Source: Mycolicibacterium sp. BiH015 (lineage in GTDB: Bacteria; Actinomycetota; Actinomycetes; Mycobacteriales; Mycobacteriaceae). Taken from it: DNA of 64,000 bases. Below, piece by piece: positions 46,075 through 56,218 of this stretch. The DNA lies in NCBI RefSeq assembly GCF_027706845.1, contig NZ_JAQGCZ010000004.1, positions 248,001 through 312,000 on the forward strand. The letters run 5' to 3'. The notes under the pieces were generated by a model, which was not told the origin of the DNA, did no database searches, and saw only the letters and a list, made by a program, of their open reading frames with translations. How positions within the stretch are numbered: the stretch's first letter is position 1; the number at the start of each line of letters is the position of its first letter. A program made the position numbers and the translations under genes.

Positions 46075-46977
46075 TCAGCTGACGGGGAAGGTCACCTTGG
46101 TCAACTCCTCGGAGATCTCCCACAGGCGACGTTGCTGCTCGACGTCGTAGGACTGTGCGCTGGAGGCGACGACGACGGGCGCGCCGCGCTGCTGGCCGAT
46201 GCCGTCCGGTCCGTAGTACTGGCCGCCGAGGACGCCCGGGTCGGTCGCGGCCCGCAGTGTGGGTAGTGCGCCCCCGTCGGGGGTCTGTGCGAACAGTTTC
46301 GGCGCGGCCGCCAGGAATGCGCGCTCGACGGGCCGGGGCAGGCTGCGCGCCAGCTCGGTGGTCGCCGTCCCGGGGTGGGCGGCGACCGCGATCGTCTTCC
46401 CGCGGGGAGCCAGCCGACGCTGCAGCTCGTAGGTGAAGAGGAGGTTGGCCAGCTTCGACTGCGTGTAGGCGCCCATGCGGCTGTAGCTGCGTTCCCACTG
46501 CAGATCGTCCCAGTGGATGGCGCCACCCATCTTGTGGCCGTTGCTGCTGACCGTCACGATGCGCGCACCGTCGACATCGAGCAGCTTGTCCAGCAGGAGG
46601 CCGGTGAGCGCGAAGTGACCGAGGTGGTTCGTCCCGAACTGCAGCTCGAAGCCGTCCTTCGTGGTGCCCTTCGGGGTCGTCATGACGCCGGCGTTGTTGA
46701 TGAGCAGGTCGATCTTGTCGAAGCGGGACTTGAGCGCGTCTGCGGCGGCGTTGATGGAGGCCAGTGAGGTCAGGTCGAGCTCCTGGACCTCGACGTCTCC
46801 GCGGATCCGCGCGGCCGCCTGATCTCCCTTGGCGGTGTTGCGTACCGCGATCACGACGTGTGCGCCCTTTTCGGCCAGCGCCTTGGCGGTTTCGAAGCCG
46901 AGCCCGGTGTTGGCGCCGGTGATGACGGCCGTGCGTCCGGACTGGTCGGGGATGTCTGCGGTTGTCCAATCGGTCAT
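46075..46977 (-). CDS. Short-chain dehydrogenase/reductase, paralogue of the 36-kb SDR
   Basis: 300 residues: TGANTGLG, NNAG, and catalytic YTQSK in GAYTQSKLANLLF. It shares long blocks with the SDR at 36124-37041 (GFELQFGTNHLGHFA, DDLQWERSY, KLANL-FTYELQRRL). Either one could be the positional counterpart of Rv0439c, which sits next to groEL2 in M. tuberculosis. Divergent from a TetR gene, whose presumed operator lies in the 102-base gap, so it is a likely target of that repressor. Confidence 0.88.
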   Translation of the reverse strand: MTDWTTADIPDQSGRTAVITGANTGLGFETAKALAEKGAHVVIAVRNTAKGDQAAARIRGDVEVQELDLTSLASINAAADALKSRFDKIDLLINNAGVMTTPKGTTKDGFELQFGTNHLGHFALTGLLLDKLLDVDGARIVTVSSNGHKMGGAIHWDDLQWERSYSRMGAYTQSKLANLLFTYELQRRLAPRGKTIAVAAHPGTATTELARSLPRPVERAFLAAAPKLFAQTPDGGALPTLRAATDPGVLGGQYYGPDGIGQQRGAPVVVASSAQSYDVEQQRRLWEISEELTKVTFPVS

Positions 46978-47004
46978 GTCGGTCTCCTCGTAGACTCAGG
47001 TAAG

Positions 47005-47020
47005 CGGGGCAGTCGCCCCG
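47005..47020. promoter_or_regulatory. Inverted repeat in the SDR-tetR intergenic region
   Basis: CGGGGCAGTCGCCCCG: perfect six-base arms around AGTC, in the middle of the 102-base gap between the divergent SDR and TetR genes. This is the normal position of a TetR-family operator controlling both directions. Confidence 0.55.
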
Positions 47021-47079
47021 GTTGCCGTCGACTATACGGAACGCACGCCCCGGTTTGTGTTCGCTGAAAGGGAAACACC

Positions 47080-47640
47080 GTGACCTCAGCTCGGCCCCTC
47101 CGCGCAGATGCTGCGCGCAATCGGGCCCGCGTTCTCGAGGTCGCCTACGACACTTTCGCCGCGGACGGGCTCGGGGTTCCGATCGACGAGATCGCGCGCA
47201 GGGCCGGCGTCGGTGCCGGAACGGTGTACCGCCACTTCCCGACGAAGGAAGCGTTGTTCGCGGCGGTCGTCGAGGACCGGCTGCGCCGGGTCACCGAGCA
47301 TGCGCGCACGATGCTGCAGAGTGAAGGTCCAGGCAATGCGCTGTTCGTGTTCCTGCGGGACATGGTGCGCAATGGGGCGACCGACCACGGGCTGGTCGAC
47401 GCGCTCATCGGCTACGGACTGGACCTCGAGACTGCGGCACCCGGTGCCGAGGAGATGTTTCTCGATGTGCTGGGCGAGCTGCTGTCGGCGGCGCAGCGCG
47501 CCGGCACCGTCCGGGGCGACATCGGCGTCCGGGAGGTCAAGGCCCTCCTGGTGATGTGCAAGGTCCCGCAGCTGTACGGCCGCGATGTGTCGGACCGTGT
47601 GCAGCGGGTCATCGAGGACGGTCTGCGGCCGCGGCGGTAG
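47080..47640 (+). CDS. TetR-family transcriptional repressor
   Basis: 186 residues from a GTG with AAAGGGA upstream. TetR N-terminal helix-turn-helix: RNRARVLEVAYDTFAADGLGVPIDEIARRAGVGAGTVYRHFPTKEALF. The C-terminal ligand domain is of the SbtR-like type (LRDMVRNGATDHGLVDALIG). Probably represses the divergent SDR and itself. Downstream lies groEL2 with its own heat-shock promoter. Confidence 0.92.
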   Translation: MTSARPLRADAARNRARVLEVAYDTFAADGLGVPIDEIARRAGVGAGTVYRHFPTKEALFAAVVEDRLRRVTEHARTMLQSEGPGNALFVFLRDMVRNGATDHGLVDALIGYGLDLETAAPGAEEMFLDVLGELLSAAQRAGTVRGDIGVREVKALLVMCKVPQLYGRDVSDRVQRVIEDGLRPRR

Positions 47641-47661
47641 TTCCGGGCCGGCCGCTTCGAC

Positions 47662-47688
47662 CTTGCACTCTCCCAGGTCGAGTGCTAA
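47662..47688 (+). promoter_or_regulatory. CIRCE element 1 (HrcA operator) of groEL2
   Basis: CTTGCACTC-N9-GAGTGCTAA, matching the CIRCE consensus TTAGCACTC-N9-GAGTGCTAA with two differences in the left arm. HrcA represses chaperonin genes through this palindrome. It lies about 150 bases before the groEL start. Confidence 0.9.
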
Positions 47689-47696
47689 GAATGCAG

Positions 47697-47723
47697 TTGG
47701 CACTCGCGACCGGCGAGTGCTAG
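47697..47723 (+). promoter_or_regulatory. CIRCE element 2 (HrcA operator) of groEL2
   Basis: TTGGCACTC-N9-GAGTGCTAG, a second CIRCE eight bases after the first. Two tandem sites in front of a solitary groEL imply strong HrcA control. The 112-base leader that follows contains GGAGG (47819-47823) before the ATG. Confidence 0.9.
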
Positions 47724-47736
47724 GTCGGGCCGGTGA

Positions 47737-49461
<1,725 letters not shown>

Positions 49462-49478
49462 GTCCCCGTACGAAGAGG

Positions 49479-49508
49479 AGGCCCGGTCCCGTTCGCGGGG
49501 CCGGGCCT
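49479..49508 (+). terminator. Probable terminator hairpin after groEL2
   Basis: AGGCCCGGTCCC and GGGGCCGGGCCT form a long GC-rich stem with a six-base loop starting 18 bases after the stop. The T-tract is poor (TCGCTTAT), as is common for mycobacterial terminators. Confidence 0.7.
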
Positions 49509-49602
49509 TCGCTTATCCCCAACGTGGGGCCTGTGCACAGGTTGGGCCCGAAATGCGTGCAGGAGGCCCACTCTCGTCGGTATGCGTGGCAAGCGTGAGC
49601 GC

Positions 49603-50460
49603 ATGGAACCTTTCATCGGAAGTGCTGCGGTGCGCCACGGCGAGCTGACGCGACGCGGCCTGGCTCGCCACTACCGCGCGATCTTCCGGGACGTGTATCT
49701 GGCCAACGACATCGAGCTCACCGCTGCGATCAAAGCCGAGGCGGCGTGGCTGGCGACCGGCGCTGTGCTCGGCGGCCTTTCGGCCGCCGCGGTGTACGGC
49801 ACCAAGTGGCTCAACCCGGCCGTACCCGCAGAGATAGTCCGTGCCGACCGCCATGCCCCAGCGGGCATCATCACGCACTCGTGGCGTCTGGCAGCCGGGG
49901 AGACGTGCCTCGTCGCGGGAGTCAACGCCACCACGCCGGCACGCACCGCCTTCGACATCGGCCGTAGCCGCTCACCCGCCCTGGCGATACCGGTCATCGA
50001 CGCGTTGATGAACGCAACGCGCGTCTCGACGGCTCAGATCGCAGCCGTCGCCGCGGCGCACCCGGGCACCCGCGGCGTACGGTGTATCCCCGCGTTACTG
50101 GAGTTGGTCGACGGGGGTGCGGAATCACCTCAGGAAACCAGGGTGCGGCTCATCCTCGTGCGCGGTGGCCTACCCCGACCGGAAACCCAGATCGTATTTC
50201 GGGATCTCCGCATTCGGGTGGACATGGGGTGGCGCACATGGAAGGTCGCCGTCGAGTACGACGGCATACAGCACTGGAACGAACGCAAGCAGAGGGCTTG
50301 GGACATCGAAAGAATGGCGCTGCTGGAGGCCGCCGGCTGGGCAGTGATACGAGTCAGTAGTGACATGCTGCATCGTCCCGAGGTCATCGTGGAGCGCGTC
50401 CGCGCCAAACTGATCGAGCGTGGGGCCTATGCACAGATTTCTGGAGATCTGCGTGCATAA
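49603..50460 (+). CDS. AbiEi-like / DUF559 domain protein, hypothetical
   Basis: 285 residues. The N-terminal 40 residues look like a small winged helix (VRHGELTRRGLARHYRAIFRDVYLAND), as in AbiEi-type antitoxins. The C-terminal 100 residues resemble DUF559/Vsr-like PD-(D/E)xK nucleases: RVDMGWRTWKVAVEYDGIQHW, then a Arg-rich helix and GWAVIRVSSDML. Such fused proteins are abundant in mycobacteria; the function is unknown and no toxin partner gene is adjacent. An ATG at 49582 is an alternative start. Confidence 0.75.
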   Translation: MEPFIGSAAVRHGELTRRGLARHYRAIFRDVYLANDIELTAAIKAEAAWLATGAVLGGLSAAAVYGTKWLNPAVPAEIVRADRHAPAGIITHSWRLAAGETCLVAGVNATTPARTAFDIGRSRSPALAIPVIDALMNATRVSTAQIAAVAAAHPGTRGVRCIPALLELVDGGAESPQETRVRLILVRGGLPRPETQIVFRDLRIRVDMGWRTWKVAVEYDGIQHWNERKQRAWDIERMALLEAAGWAVIRVSSDMLHRPEVIVERVRAKLIERGAYAQISGDLRA

Positions 50461-50477
50461 GGCCCACGCTGGACGCG

Positions 50478-51797
50478 TCAGAGCGTGTGCAACGGTTGGG
50501 GTTTGAGCGCCAGCGTCGCGATGATGCTGACAATCGCCGTCGCGACGAGGTAGCCGCACGCGAGCCACGGTGTGCCACCTGCCGCACCGATCAGCGCCGT
50601 GAGGATCAGCGGAGTCAAGCCCGAGGCGTAGACACCGGAGAGCTGGTAGACCGTCGACAGCCCGGTGTAGCGGATGCGGGCGGGGAACAGCGACGCGTAC
50701 AGCGTGCCCTGCGCCCCGTAGAACAGGGCGTGGATGACGCCGAACACCACAACCATGCCCAGGGCGTACAGCGCGATGTCTTTGGTGCCGAACAACGCGA
50801 ACACCGGGAACACGGCGACGGCATAGGCGGCGATGCCGATCGCGTAGATTCGCTTCGGGCCGTACCGGTCGGCCAGGATCCCTGACACCGGCAGCAGCGC
50901 CGCCATCAACAACGCCGCGACGGTGACGGTGACGAGCACGGGGACCTTCTCCAGCTTCAGCGTGCCGGTCGCGTACGAAATCGCGAAGACGCCCCAGGTG
51001 TTGAATGCCGCGCCCTCACCCCAGCGTGAGAGCATCCCCAGCACAGTGGATTTCAGGATGGGCGGACGGAAGACCTCTTTGAGCGGAACCGCGGCACGGT
51101 CATTGCTGTCCCGGATCTTTTCGAAAGTCGGTGTCTCGCTGGCCTTCAGTCGCACCACCACCCCGAAGACCACGAGCACGATGCTGAACAGGAATGCGAT
51201 GCGCCAGCCATAGGCGAGAAAAGCATCGTCGGGCAAGGCGATCTGCAGCAAGGCGAAAACGCCCGTACCCAAGGCGAGTCCGAGCGCCAAGCCGACCTGA
51301 GGGATGCTGCCGAAAAGGCCCCGTCTGCGGGCAGGACCGTGTTCGACGGCGAGCAGTACCGCGCCCGCCCATTCGCCGCCGAGGGCGAAGCCCTGCACGA
51401 TTCGTAAGAGCAGCAACAGGATCGGGGCGAGGACGCCGATCTGCGCGGCAGTCGGTAGTACCCCCATCAACGCGGTGGCGCCACCCATCAGCAGCATCGT
51501 CAACGCCAGCGTCTTCTTGCGACCGATGCGATCACCGACATGGCCGAAGACGAAGCCGCCGATCGGACGCACCAGGAACCCGACCGCGAACGTCGCGAAG
51601 GACAGCAGCGTCCCGACGAACGTCGTCTGATCCGGGAAGAACGCCTGATTGAACACCAGGCTCGCGGCGGTGGCGTAGAGGAAGAAGTCGTACCACTCGA
51701 TGGTGGTGCCGACGAGGCTCGCCCACAGTGCCGTTCGGGCCTGCGGGGTCACCGTCAGCTGGTCGCTCGCCTCACCGGGCGCGTTCGTCACCGTCAC
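50478..51797 (-). CDS. MFS transporter, metabolite:H+ symporter (MHS) type
   Basis: 439 residues from a GTG, 12 TM helices. The MHS pattern is explicit: TTIEWYDFFLYATAASLVF, FGHVGDRIGRKKTLALTMLLMG and RIVQGFALGGEWAGAVLL. Organic-acid or betaine-type proton symport is expected. It is a second MHS protein in this window, only moderately similar to the one at 173-1507, and has no enzyme neighbours that would hint at its substrate. Confidence 0.88.
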   Translation of the reverse strand: MTVTNAPGEASDQLTVTPQARTALWASLVGTTIEWYDFFLYATAASLVFNQAFFPDQTTFVGTLLSFATFAVGFLVRPIGGFVFGHVGDRIGRKKTLALTMLLMGGATALMGVLPTAAQIGVLAPILLLLLRIVQGFALGGEWAGAVLLAVEHGPARRRGLFGSIPQVGLALGLALGTGVFALLQIALPDDAFLAYGWRIAFLFSIVLVVFGVVVRLKASETPTFEKIRDSNDRAAVPLKEVFRPPILKSTVLGMLSRWGEGAAFNTWGVFAISYATGTLKLEKVPVLVTVTVAALLMAALLPVSGILADRYGPKRIYAIGIAAYAVAVFPVFALFGTKDIALYALGMVVVFGVIHALFYGAQGTLYASLFPARIRYTGLSTVYQLSGVYASGLTPLILTALIGAAGGTPWLACGYLVATAIVSIIATLALKPQPLHTL

Positions 51798-51899
51798 GGG
51801 AATCCATCAGCGCAAGATTGCGGGGGCTTGGCCAGAGTTCTGCGCGCCGTGATCGCAACAGGTGGAAGAAATACCGTGGTCGGTGAGTTCACTGTGGGC

Positions 51900-52901
51900 A
51901 TGACCACTTCAACGATGACCGCGGTCGGGGCCTTCGCCGCCGATTCCATCGGCGACAGCCTGCGCGACATCACCGTCGACATCCCCGACCTGCGGCCGCG
52001 CGACGTCCTGGTGCGCGTGATGGCGGTCTCGGTGAACCCCGCCGACTGGAAGGTGCAGGCCGGGATCACGCCGGGCTCCGAGCCGGTCATCCTGGGCTAC
52101 GACGCCGCGGGGGTGGTGGAGGCAGTCGGCTCCGGCGTCGGCACGCTCGAGGTCGGCGACGAGGTGTGGTACGCAGGCGACCTCAACAGGCCGGGCAGCT
52201 ACGCGCAGTTCCAGGCTGTCGACGAACGCATCGTGTCCCGCAAGCCCTCGTCGCTGTCTTTCGCCGAGGCCGCCGCGCTGCCGTTGACCACCATCACGGC
52301 GTGGGAGTCGTTGTTCGATCGCTTCGGGCTGACGCGGGAGTCGGCGGGCGACCTGCTGGTGATGGCCGCCGCCGGCGGGGTCGGCTCCATCATGGTGCAG
52401 CTCGCGAAGGCTCTGACCGGCGTTCGGGTCATCGGTACCGCCAGCCGTGAGGAGTCGCGCGCGTGGGCGCTCAACATGGGCGCCGACGTCGTCGTGGACC
52501 ACCGTCACCTGCGGGAGGAGGCCCTGCAGGTAGCGCCCGACGGTGTCGACTACCTGTTCTCCCCGCACTCGGCGGGGAACATCGACGACTATGCCGCGAT
52601 CGTCAAACCGTTCGGGCACATCACCGCGATCGACGAACCCGACGGGCTCGACCTCCTGGGGCTGAAGACGAAAAGTATTGCCTGGCATTGGGAATTGATG
52701 TTCACGCGGCCGATGTTCGAGACACCCGACATGATCGAGCAGCAGCGGCTGCTGGCCGCGACGGCCGACCTGATCGACAACGGAACGCTGCGCACCACGG
52801 TCACCAAGACCATCGACGACTTCTCCGCGGCCGGGTTGCGGGAAGCGAACCGCGAAGTGAAGGCCGGCCACATGACCGGAAAGGTCGTGGTCACCCGCTG
52901 A
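51900..52901 (+). CDS. Zinc-free medium-chain alcohol dehydrogenase / quinone oxidoreductase
   Basis: 333 residues of the MDR superfamily, zinc-independent branch. GroES-like start (VLVRVMAVSVNPADWKVQAG, LGYDAAGVVEAVGSGV, VGDEVWYAGDLNRPGSYAQF) and Rossmann part (LLVMAAAGGVGSIMVQLAKAL). No catalytic zinc Cys/His set is visible. It reduces quinones or enones with NADPH. An alternative start ATG lies at 51915. Confidence 0.87.
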   Translation: MTTSTMTAVGAFAADSIGDSLRDITVDIPDLRPRDVLVRVMAVSVNPADWKVQAGITPGSEPVILGYDAAGVVEAVGSGVGTLEVGDEVWYAGDLNRPGSYAQFQAVDERIVSRKPSSLSFAEAAALPLTTITAWESLFDRFGLTRESAGDLLVMAAAGGVGSIMVQLAKALTGVRVIGTASREESRAWALNMGADVVVDHRHLREEALQVAPDGVDYLFSPHSAGNIDDYAAIVKPFGHITAIDEPDGLDLLGLKTKSIAWHWELMFTRPMFETPDMIEQQRLLAATADLIDNGTLRTTVTKTIDDFSAAGLREANREVKAGHMTGKVVVTR

Positions 52902-53229
52902 GCGGGATGCAGGGCGAGGCAGGCCGGTGCAGCACCGCGCCCGTGGGGGTGACGCGCAGGCCTTCGTCGGCGGCGTCGGCGCGACCGTCGACGATGAGCG
53001 TGTAGCCGCCGGTTTCGCGCGGCGGCCAGACCAGAGTGACGTCGGGGTGGGCGACCGCGTTGCGGCGCGTGCTGTTGCCGACCGACCCGATGCGGAAGAC
53101 GTCGCCCTTCAGCACCGGCTGGATCGCGACGGTATGTGCGCGGTAGTCGTCGCCGACGGTGACGAGGTAGGCGAAGGAGAAGTCGCCGAGTGTGTCGGCC
53201 AGCGTGTCGAGATCCACCTTGACGCTCAT
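52891..53229 (-). CDS. Pyridoxamine 5'-phosphate oxidase-like flavin/F420-binding protein
   Basis: 112 residues, a single split-barrel domain: DFSFAYLVTVGDDYRAHTVAIQPVLKGD, RIGSVGNSTRRNAVAHPDVTLVWPP, YTLIVDGRADAA. Mycobacteria have many such F420- or flavin-binding reductases; the cofactor cannot be decided from this sequence. Overlaps the 3' end of the oxidoreductase gene by 11 bases, convergent. Confidence 0.82.
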   Translation of the reverse strand: MSVKVDLDTLADTLGDFSFAYLVTVGDDYRAHTVAIQPVLKGDVFRIGSVGNSTRRNAVAHPDVTLVWPPRETGGYTLIVDGRADAADEGLRVTPTGAVLHRPASPCIPLSG

Positions 53230-53271
53230 GGGCCGAGACTACGACTTTTCGCGGGGGTTAGGTTCGAAGGT

Positions 53272-54084
53272 ATGCCGCTCCCCACACCGTCACCGACCAC
53301 CACCGCCGTCGTCACCGGGGCCTCCTCCGGCATCGGCGCCGATCTCGCCCGCGAGCTCGCCGCCCGCGGCCACGGCGTCACCCTCGTGGCCCGCCGCGAG
53401 GATCGCCTGCGCGATCTCGCCGACGAGCTCTCCGGAACCGTGCGAGTCGAGGTCATCGCCTGCGATGTCGCCGACGCGCAAGCCCGCGCCGATTTGCTCG
53501 CCGAGGTCGGGCGTCGCGGCCTGACCACCGACATCCTGATCAACAACGCCGGCATCGGCACCATCGGCCCGGTCGTCGACTCCACGCCGGAGGCCGAGAT
53601 CAACCAGGTGCGCGTCAACGTCGAAGCCGTCATCGACCTGACCACGCGCGCCGTGCAACAGATGGTGCCGCGCGGCCGCGGCGCCATCCTCAACGTCGGG
53701 TCGACGGCCGGCTTCCAGCCGTTCCCCGGACAGTCCGGTTATGCGGCGACGAAGGCGTTCGTCCGGTCCTACACCGACGGGCTGCGCGGCGAACTCGCCG
53801 GCACGGGCGTCACCGTCGCTGCGCTGCACCCCGGGCCGGTGCGCACCGAGTTCCTTGAGACCGCCGGGATGGATGAGAGCACATTCGCCGCCGCGTTCCC
53901 GAAGTTCCTGTGGATCCCGTCGCGTGATGTCGCGAAGAAGGGCATCGAGGCGCTTGAGAGCGGACGCAGTGTTATCCCAGGGTGGCAGAACGAAATTCCG
54001 GCCCGAGTGTTCGAGTTTCTGCCGCGCAGGCTGCTGCTACCGCTCATCAAGAACCAGCATCCGGCGCTGCGACAGTCACGCTGA
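53272..54084 (+). CDS. Short-chain dehydrogenase/reductase
   Basis: 270 residues of classical SDR: TGASSGIGADLA, NNAGIG, NVGSTAGFQPFPGQSGY with catalytic YAATK. The C-terminal helix region RVFEFLPRRLLLPLIKNQHP is typical of the DltE-like group that modifies lipophilic substrates. Substrate unknown. The 3' end overlaps the convergent amidohydrolase by nine bases. Confidence 0.87.
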   Translation: MPLPTPSPTTTAVVTGASSGIGADLARELAARGHGVTLVARREDRLRDLADELSGTVRVEVIACDVADAQARADLLAEVGRRGLTTDILINNAGIGTIGPVVDSTPEAEINQVRVNVEAVIDLTTRAVQQMVPRGRGAILNVGSTAGFQPFPGQSGYAATKAFVRSYTDGLRGELAGTGVTVAALHPGPVRTEFLETAGMDESTFAAAFPKFLWIPSRDVAKKGIEALESGRSVIPGWQNEIPARVFEFLPRRLLLPLIKNQHPALRQSR

Positions 54085-55803
54085 GACGGGCGCAGGCCGG
54101 CGGCCCCGGATCAATACGCCGGGGCGGGCGTCGGTCGGCACGCCGTTCTCGGCGATCACGTCGCCGGACACGATGGTGGCGACGTAGCCGTCGGCGGTCT
54201 GGTCCAGCCTGCGTCCGCCCGCGGGTAGGTCGCTGACGACGACCGGCTTGTGCAGGCGCAGCGCTTCGGTGTCGATGACGTTCAGATCGGCCTTGTAGCC
54301 CACCGCGATCCGGCCTCGGTCTGCCAGCCCGGCCACGCGCGCGGGTACCGAGGTCAGCTCGCGGATCACCTCGGGAATCGACAGTCGACCAGACTCACGG
54401 TCACGCACCCAGTGCGTCAGCATGTAGGTGGGAAAGCTTGCATCGCAGATCATTCCGTAGTGCGCTCCGCCGTCGCCGAGGCCCAGCACGACGTCGTCAC
54501 GTCGGATCAGCTCGGCCACCGTGTCCAGTGAGCCCTCACGGAAGTTGGCGAGCGTGACCAGAAGCATGGCGTGGCCGTCGTCGTCGAGCAGACGGTCGTA
54601 GGCCTCCTCGAGCGGGCTGACGCCACGGGCGCGGGCCCGGGCGCCGATCGAATCTTCCGGCGCCGGTTCGTAGTTCGGCGTGTCGCCGAGCGGGTACATG
54701 TAGTCCCATGCCTGGGCGGCGAACATCAGCGGATGGCCGTCGCTGGCGGGCTTGTCGTTCAGGATGCGTTCGCGCACCTCGGGATTACGCATCTCGGCAA
54801 CCCGGTCCGCCAGCGGCAGGTCGGCGATCTCCCGATAGGACGGGTACATGACGAACGGATTTCCCGACAGATCCAGGCCGAGCACCAGCCCGATGGGTCG
54901 CGGGAAGATTTGCCCGGTCACATCGCCACCATCTGCATTGGCCTTCTCCACCATCCGCAGTGCGTCGAGGTGGATCGGCGGGCCGGCGTTACCGATCGCG
55001 AGCGTGAATGTGACCGGCAGGCCCACCTCGGAAGCGACGTCGAACACGGCTTTGAGCGCGCCCTCGTAATCGCCCGCCATCAGGTCGGGCACGAACTGCA
55101 GCAGCCCGCCGCCCGCGTCGTCGACACCACGGGCGATCGCCTCGATCTCCTCGTACTGTGCCTCATAGCTCGGAATCGGTTGCCCGCCAGCGGTTTTGTG
55201 TAGAGTCAACCGCGAGGACGCAAACCCCAGCGCGCCCGCCCGTACGGCCTCCTCGGCAAGCTTGCGCATCATCGCGAGGTCCTCGGGTGTCGGCAGTTCG
55301 CGGTCGACACCGCGCCGGCCCATCACGTACACGCGCAGCGGCGAATGGGGAAGGAACGCGGCCACATCAATGTCCCGTCGTCGCGAGTCCAGCGCGTCGA
55401 GGAACTCGGGGAACGTCTCCCACGTCCAGGGCAGGCCGTCCACCATCACGACGCCGGGGATGTCCTCGACGCCGGCCATCACGTCGACGAGGGTGTCGTG
55501 GTCCTCGGGACGGCACGGTGCGAACCCGACGCCGCAATTGCCCATGACCGCGGTGGTCACGCCGTGGGCCGACGACGGCGTCATCCGGTCCGACCAGATC
55601 GCCTGCCCGTCGTAGTGGGTGTGCAGGTCGACGAAGCCCGGCGTGACGAGCAGGCCGGTCGCGTCGATCTCGCGTGCCGCGTCGCCGTCTACGGCACCGA
55701 CAGCGGCGATGACGCCGTCGCGCACAGCCACATCACCGACGAAGGGTTCGCCCCCGAGGCCGTCGACGACGGTGCCGCCGCGGATCACAAGATCGAATGT
55801 CAT
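54076..55803 (-). CDS. Amidohydrolase, N-acyl-D-amino-acid deacylase family
   Basis: 575 residues of the D-aminoacylase branch (COG3653). Metal-binding HTHYDGQ at the start of the barrel, GNCGVGFAPCRPEDHD, and late GLGDGGAHYGMICDASFP with a conserved acidic metal ligand. The flanking beta domain begins DLVIRGGTVVDGLGGEPFVGDVAV. Natural substrates of the mycobacterial members are unknown; hydrolysis of an N-acyl amino acid or cyclic amide is expected. Cytosolic. Confidence 0.88.
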   Translation of the reverse strand: MTFDLVIRGGTVVDGLGGEPFVGDVAVRDGVIAAVGAVDGDAAREIDATGLLVTPGFVDLHTHYDGQAIWSDRMTPSSAHGVTTAVMGNCGVGFAPCRPEDHDTLVDVMAGVEDIPGVVMVDGLPWTWETFPEFLDALDSRRRDIDVAAFLPHSPLRVYVMGRRGVDRELPTPEDLAMMRKLAEEAVRAGALGFASSRLTLHKTAGGQPIPSYEAQYEEIEAIARGVDDAGGGLLQFVPDLMAGDYEGALKAVFDVASEVGLPVTFTLAIGNAGPPIHLDALRMVEKANADGGDVTGQIFPRPIGLVLGLDLSGNPFVMYPSYREIADLPLADRVAEMRNPEVRERILNDKPASDGHPLMFAAQAWDYMYPLGDTPNYEPAPEDSIGARARARGVSPLEEAYDRLLDDDGHAMLLVTLANFREGSLDTVAELIRRDDVVLGLGDGGAHYGMICDASFPTYMLTHWVRDRESGRLSIPEVIRELTSVPARVAGLADRGRIAVGYKADLNVIDTEALRLHKPVVVSDLPAGGRRLDQTADGYVATIVSGDVIAENGVPTDARPGVLIRGRRPAPVSA

Positions 55804-55825
55804 CCCCCGAATGTACGGTGAGCCC

Positions 55826-56215
55826 ATGATCGACCACCTCGGAATCAACTGCGCGGATTGGGAGAAGTCGAAGGCCTTCTACGACAAGGTCCTGGGCGTG
55901 CTGGGCTACACGCGGCAGATGGATTTCGGCGTCGCCATCGGCTACGGCACCGAGGGCAAACCGGACTTCTGGATTTCCGACATGAGCGCCGGTGAGGCCT
56001 CGGGCCCCAACAGGGAGATCCACGTCGCGTTCCAGGCCGCCGGGCCCGAAGCCGTGCAGGCGTTTTACGAAGCGGCCGTTGACGCCGGCGCGGAGTCGCT
56101 GCACGCTCCGCGGCTGTGGCCCGAGTATCACGACAACTACTACGGCGCTTTCGTGCGCGACTTCGACGGCAACAACGTCGAAGCCGTCTTCCACGGCGGC
56201 GGCCCGAAGGGCTGA
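55826..56215 (+). CDS. VOC-family (glyoxalase/bleomycin-resistance-like) protein
   Basis: 129 residues. Two beta-alpha-beta-beta-beta units: MIDHLGINCADWEKSKAFYDKVLGVLGY and EIHVAFQAAGPEAVQAFYEAAVDAG, ending FVRDFDGNNVEAVFH with the acidic metal ligand. His in IDHLGI and in EIHVAF and Glu near the end could bind a divalent metal. The substrate is unknown. Divergent from the amidohydrolase, 22 bases apart. Confidence 0.87.
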   Translation: MIDHLGINCADWEKSKAFYDKVLGVLGYTRQMDFGVAIGYGTEGKPDFWISDMSAGEASGPNREIHVAFQAAGPEAVQAFYEAAVDAGAESLHAPRLWPEYHDNYYGAFVRDFDGNNVEAVFHGGGPKG

Positions 56216-56218
56216 CGT

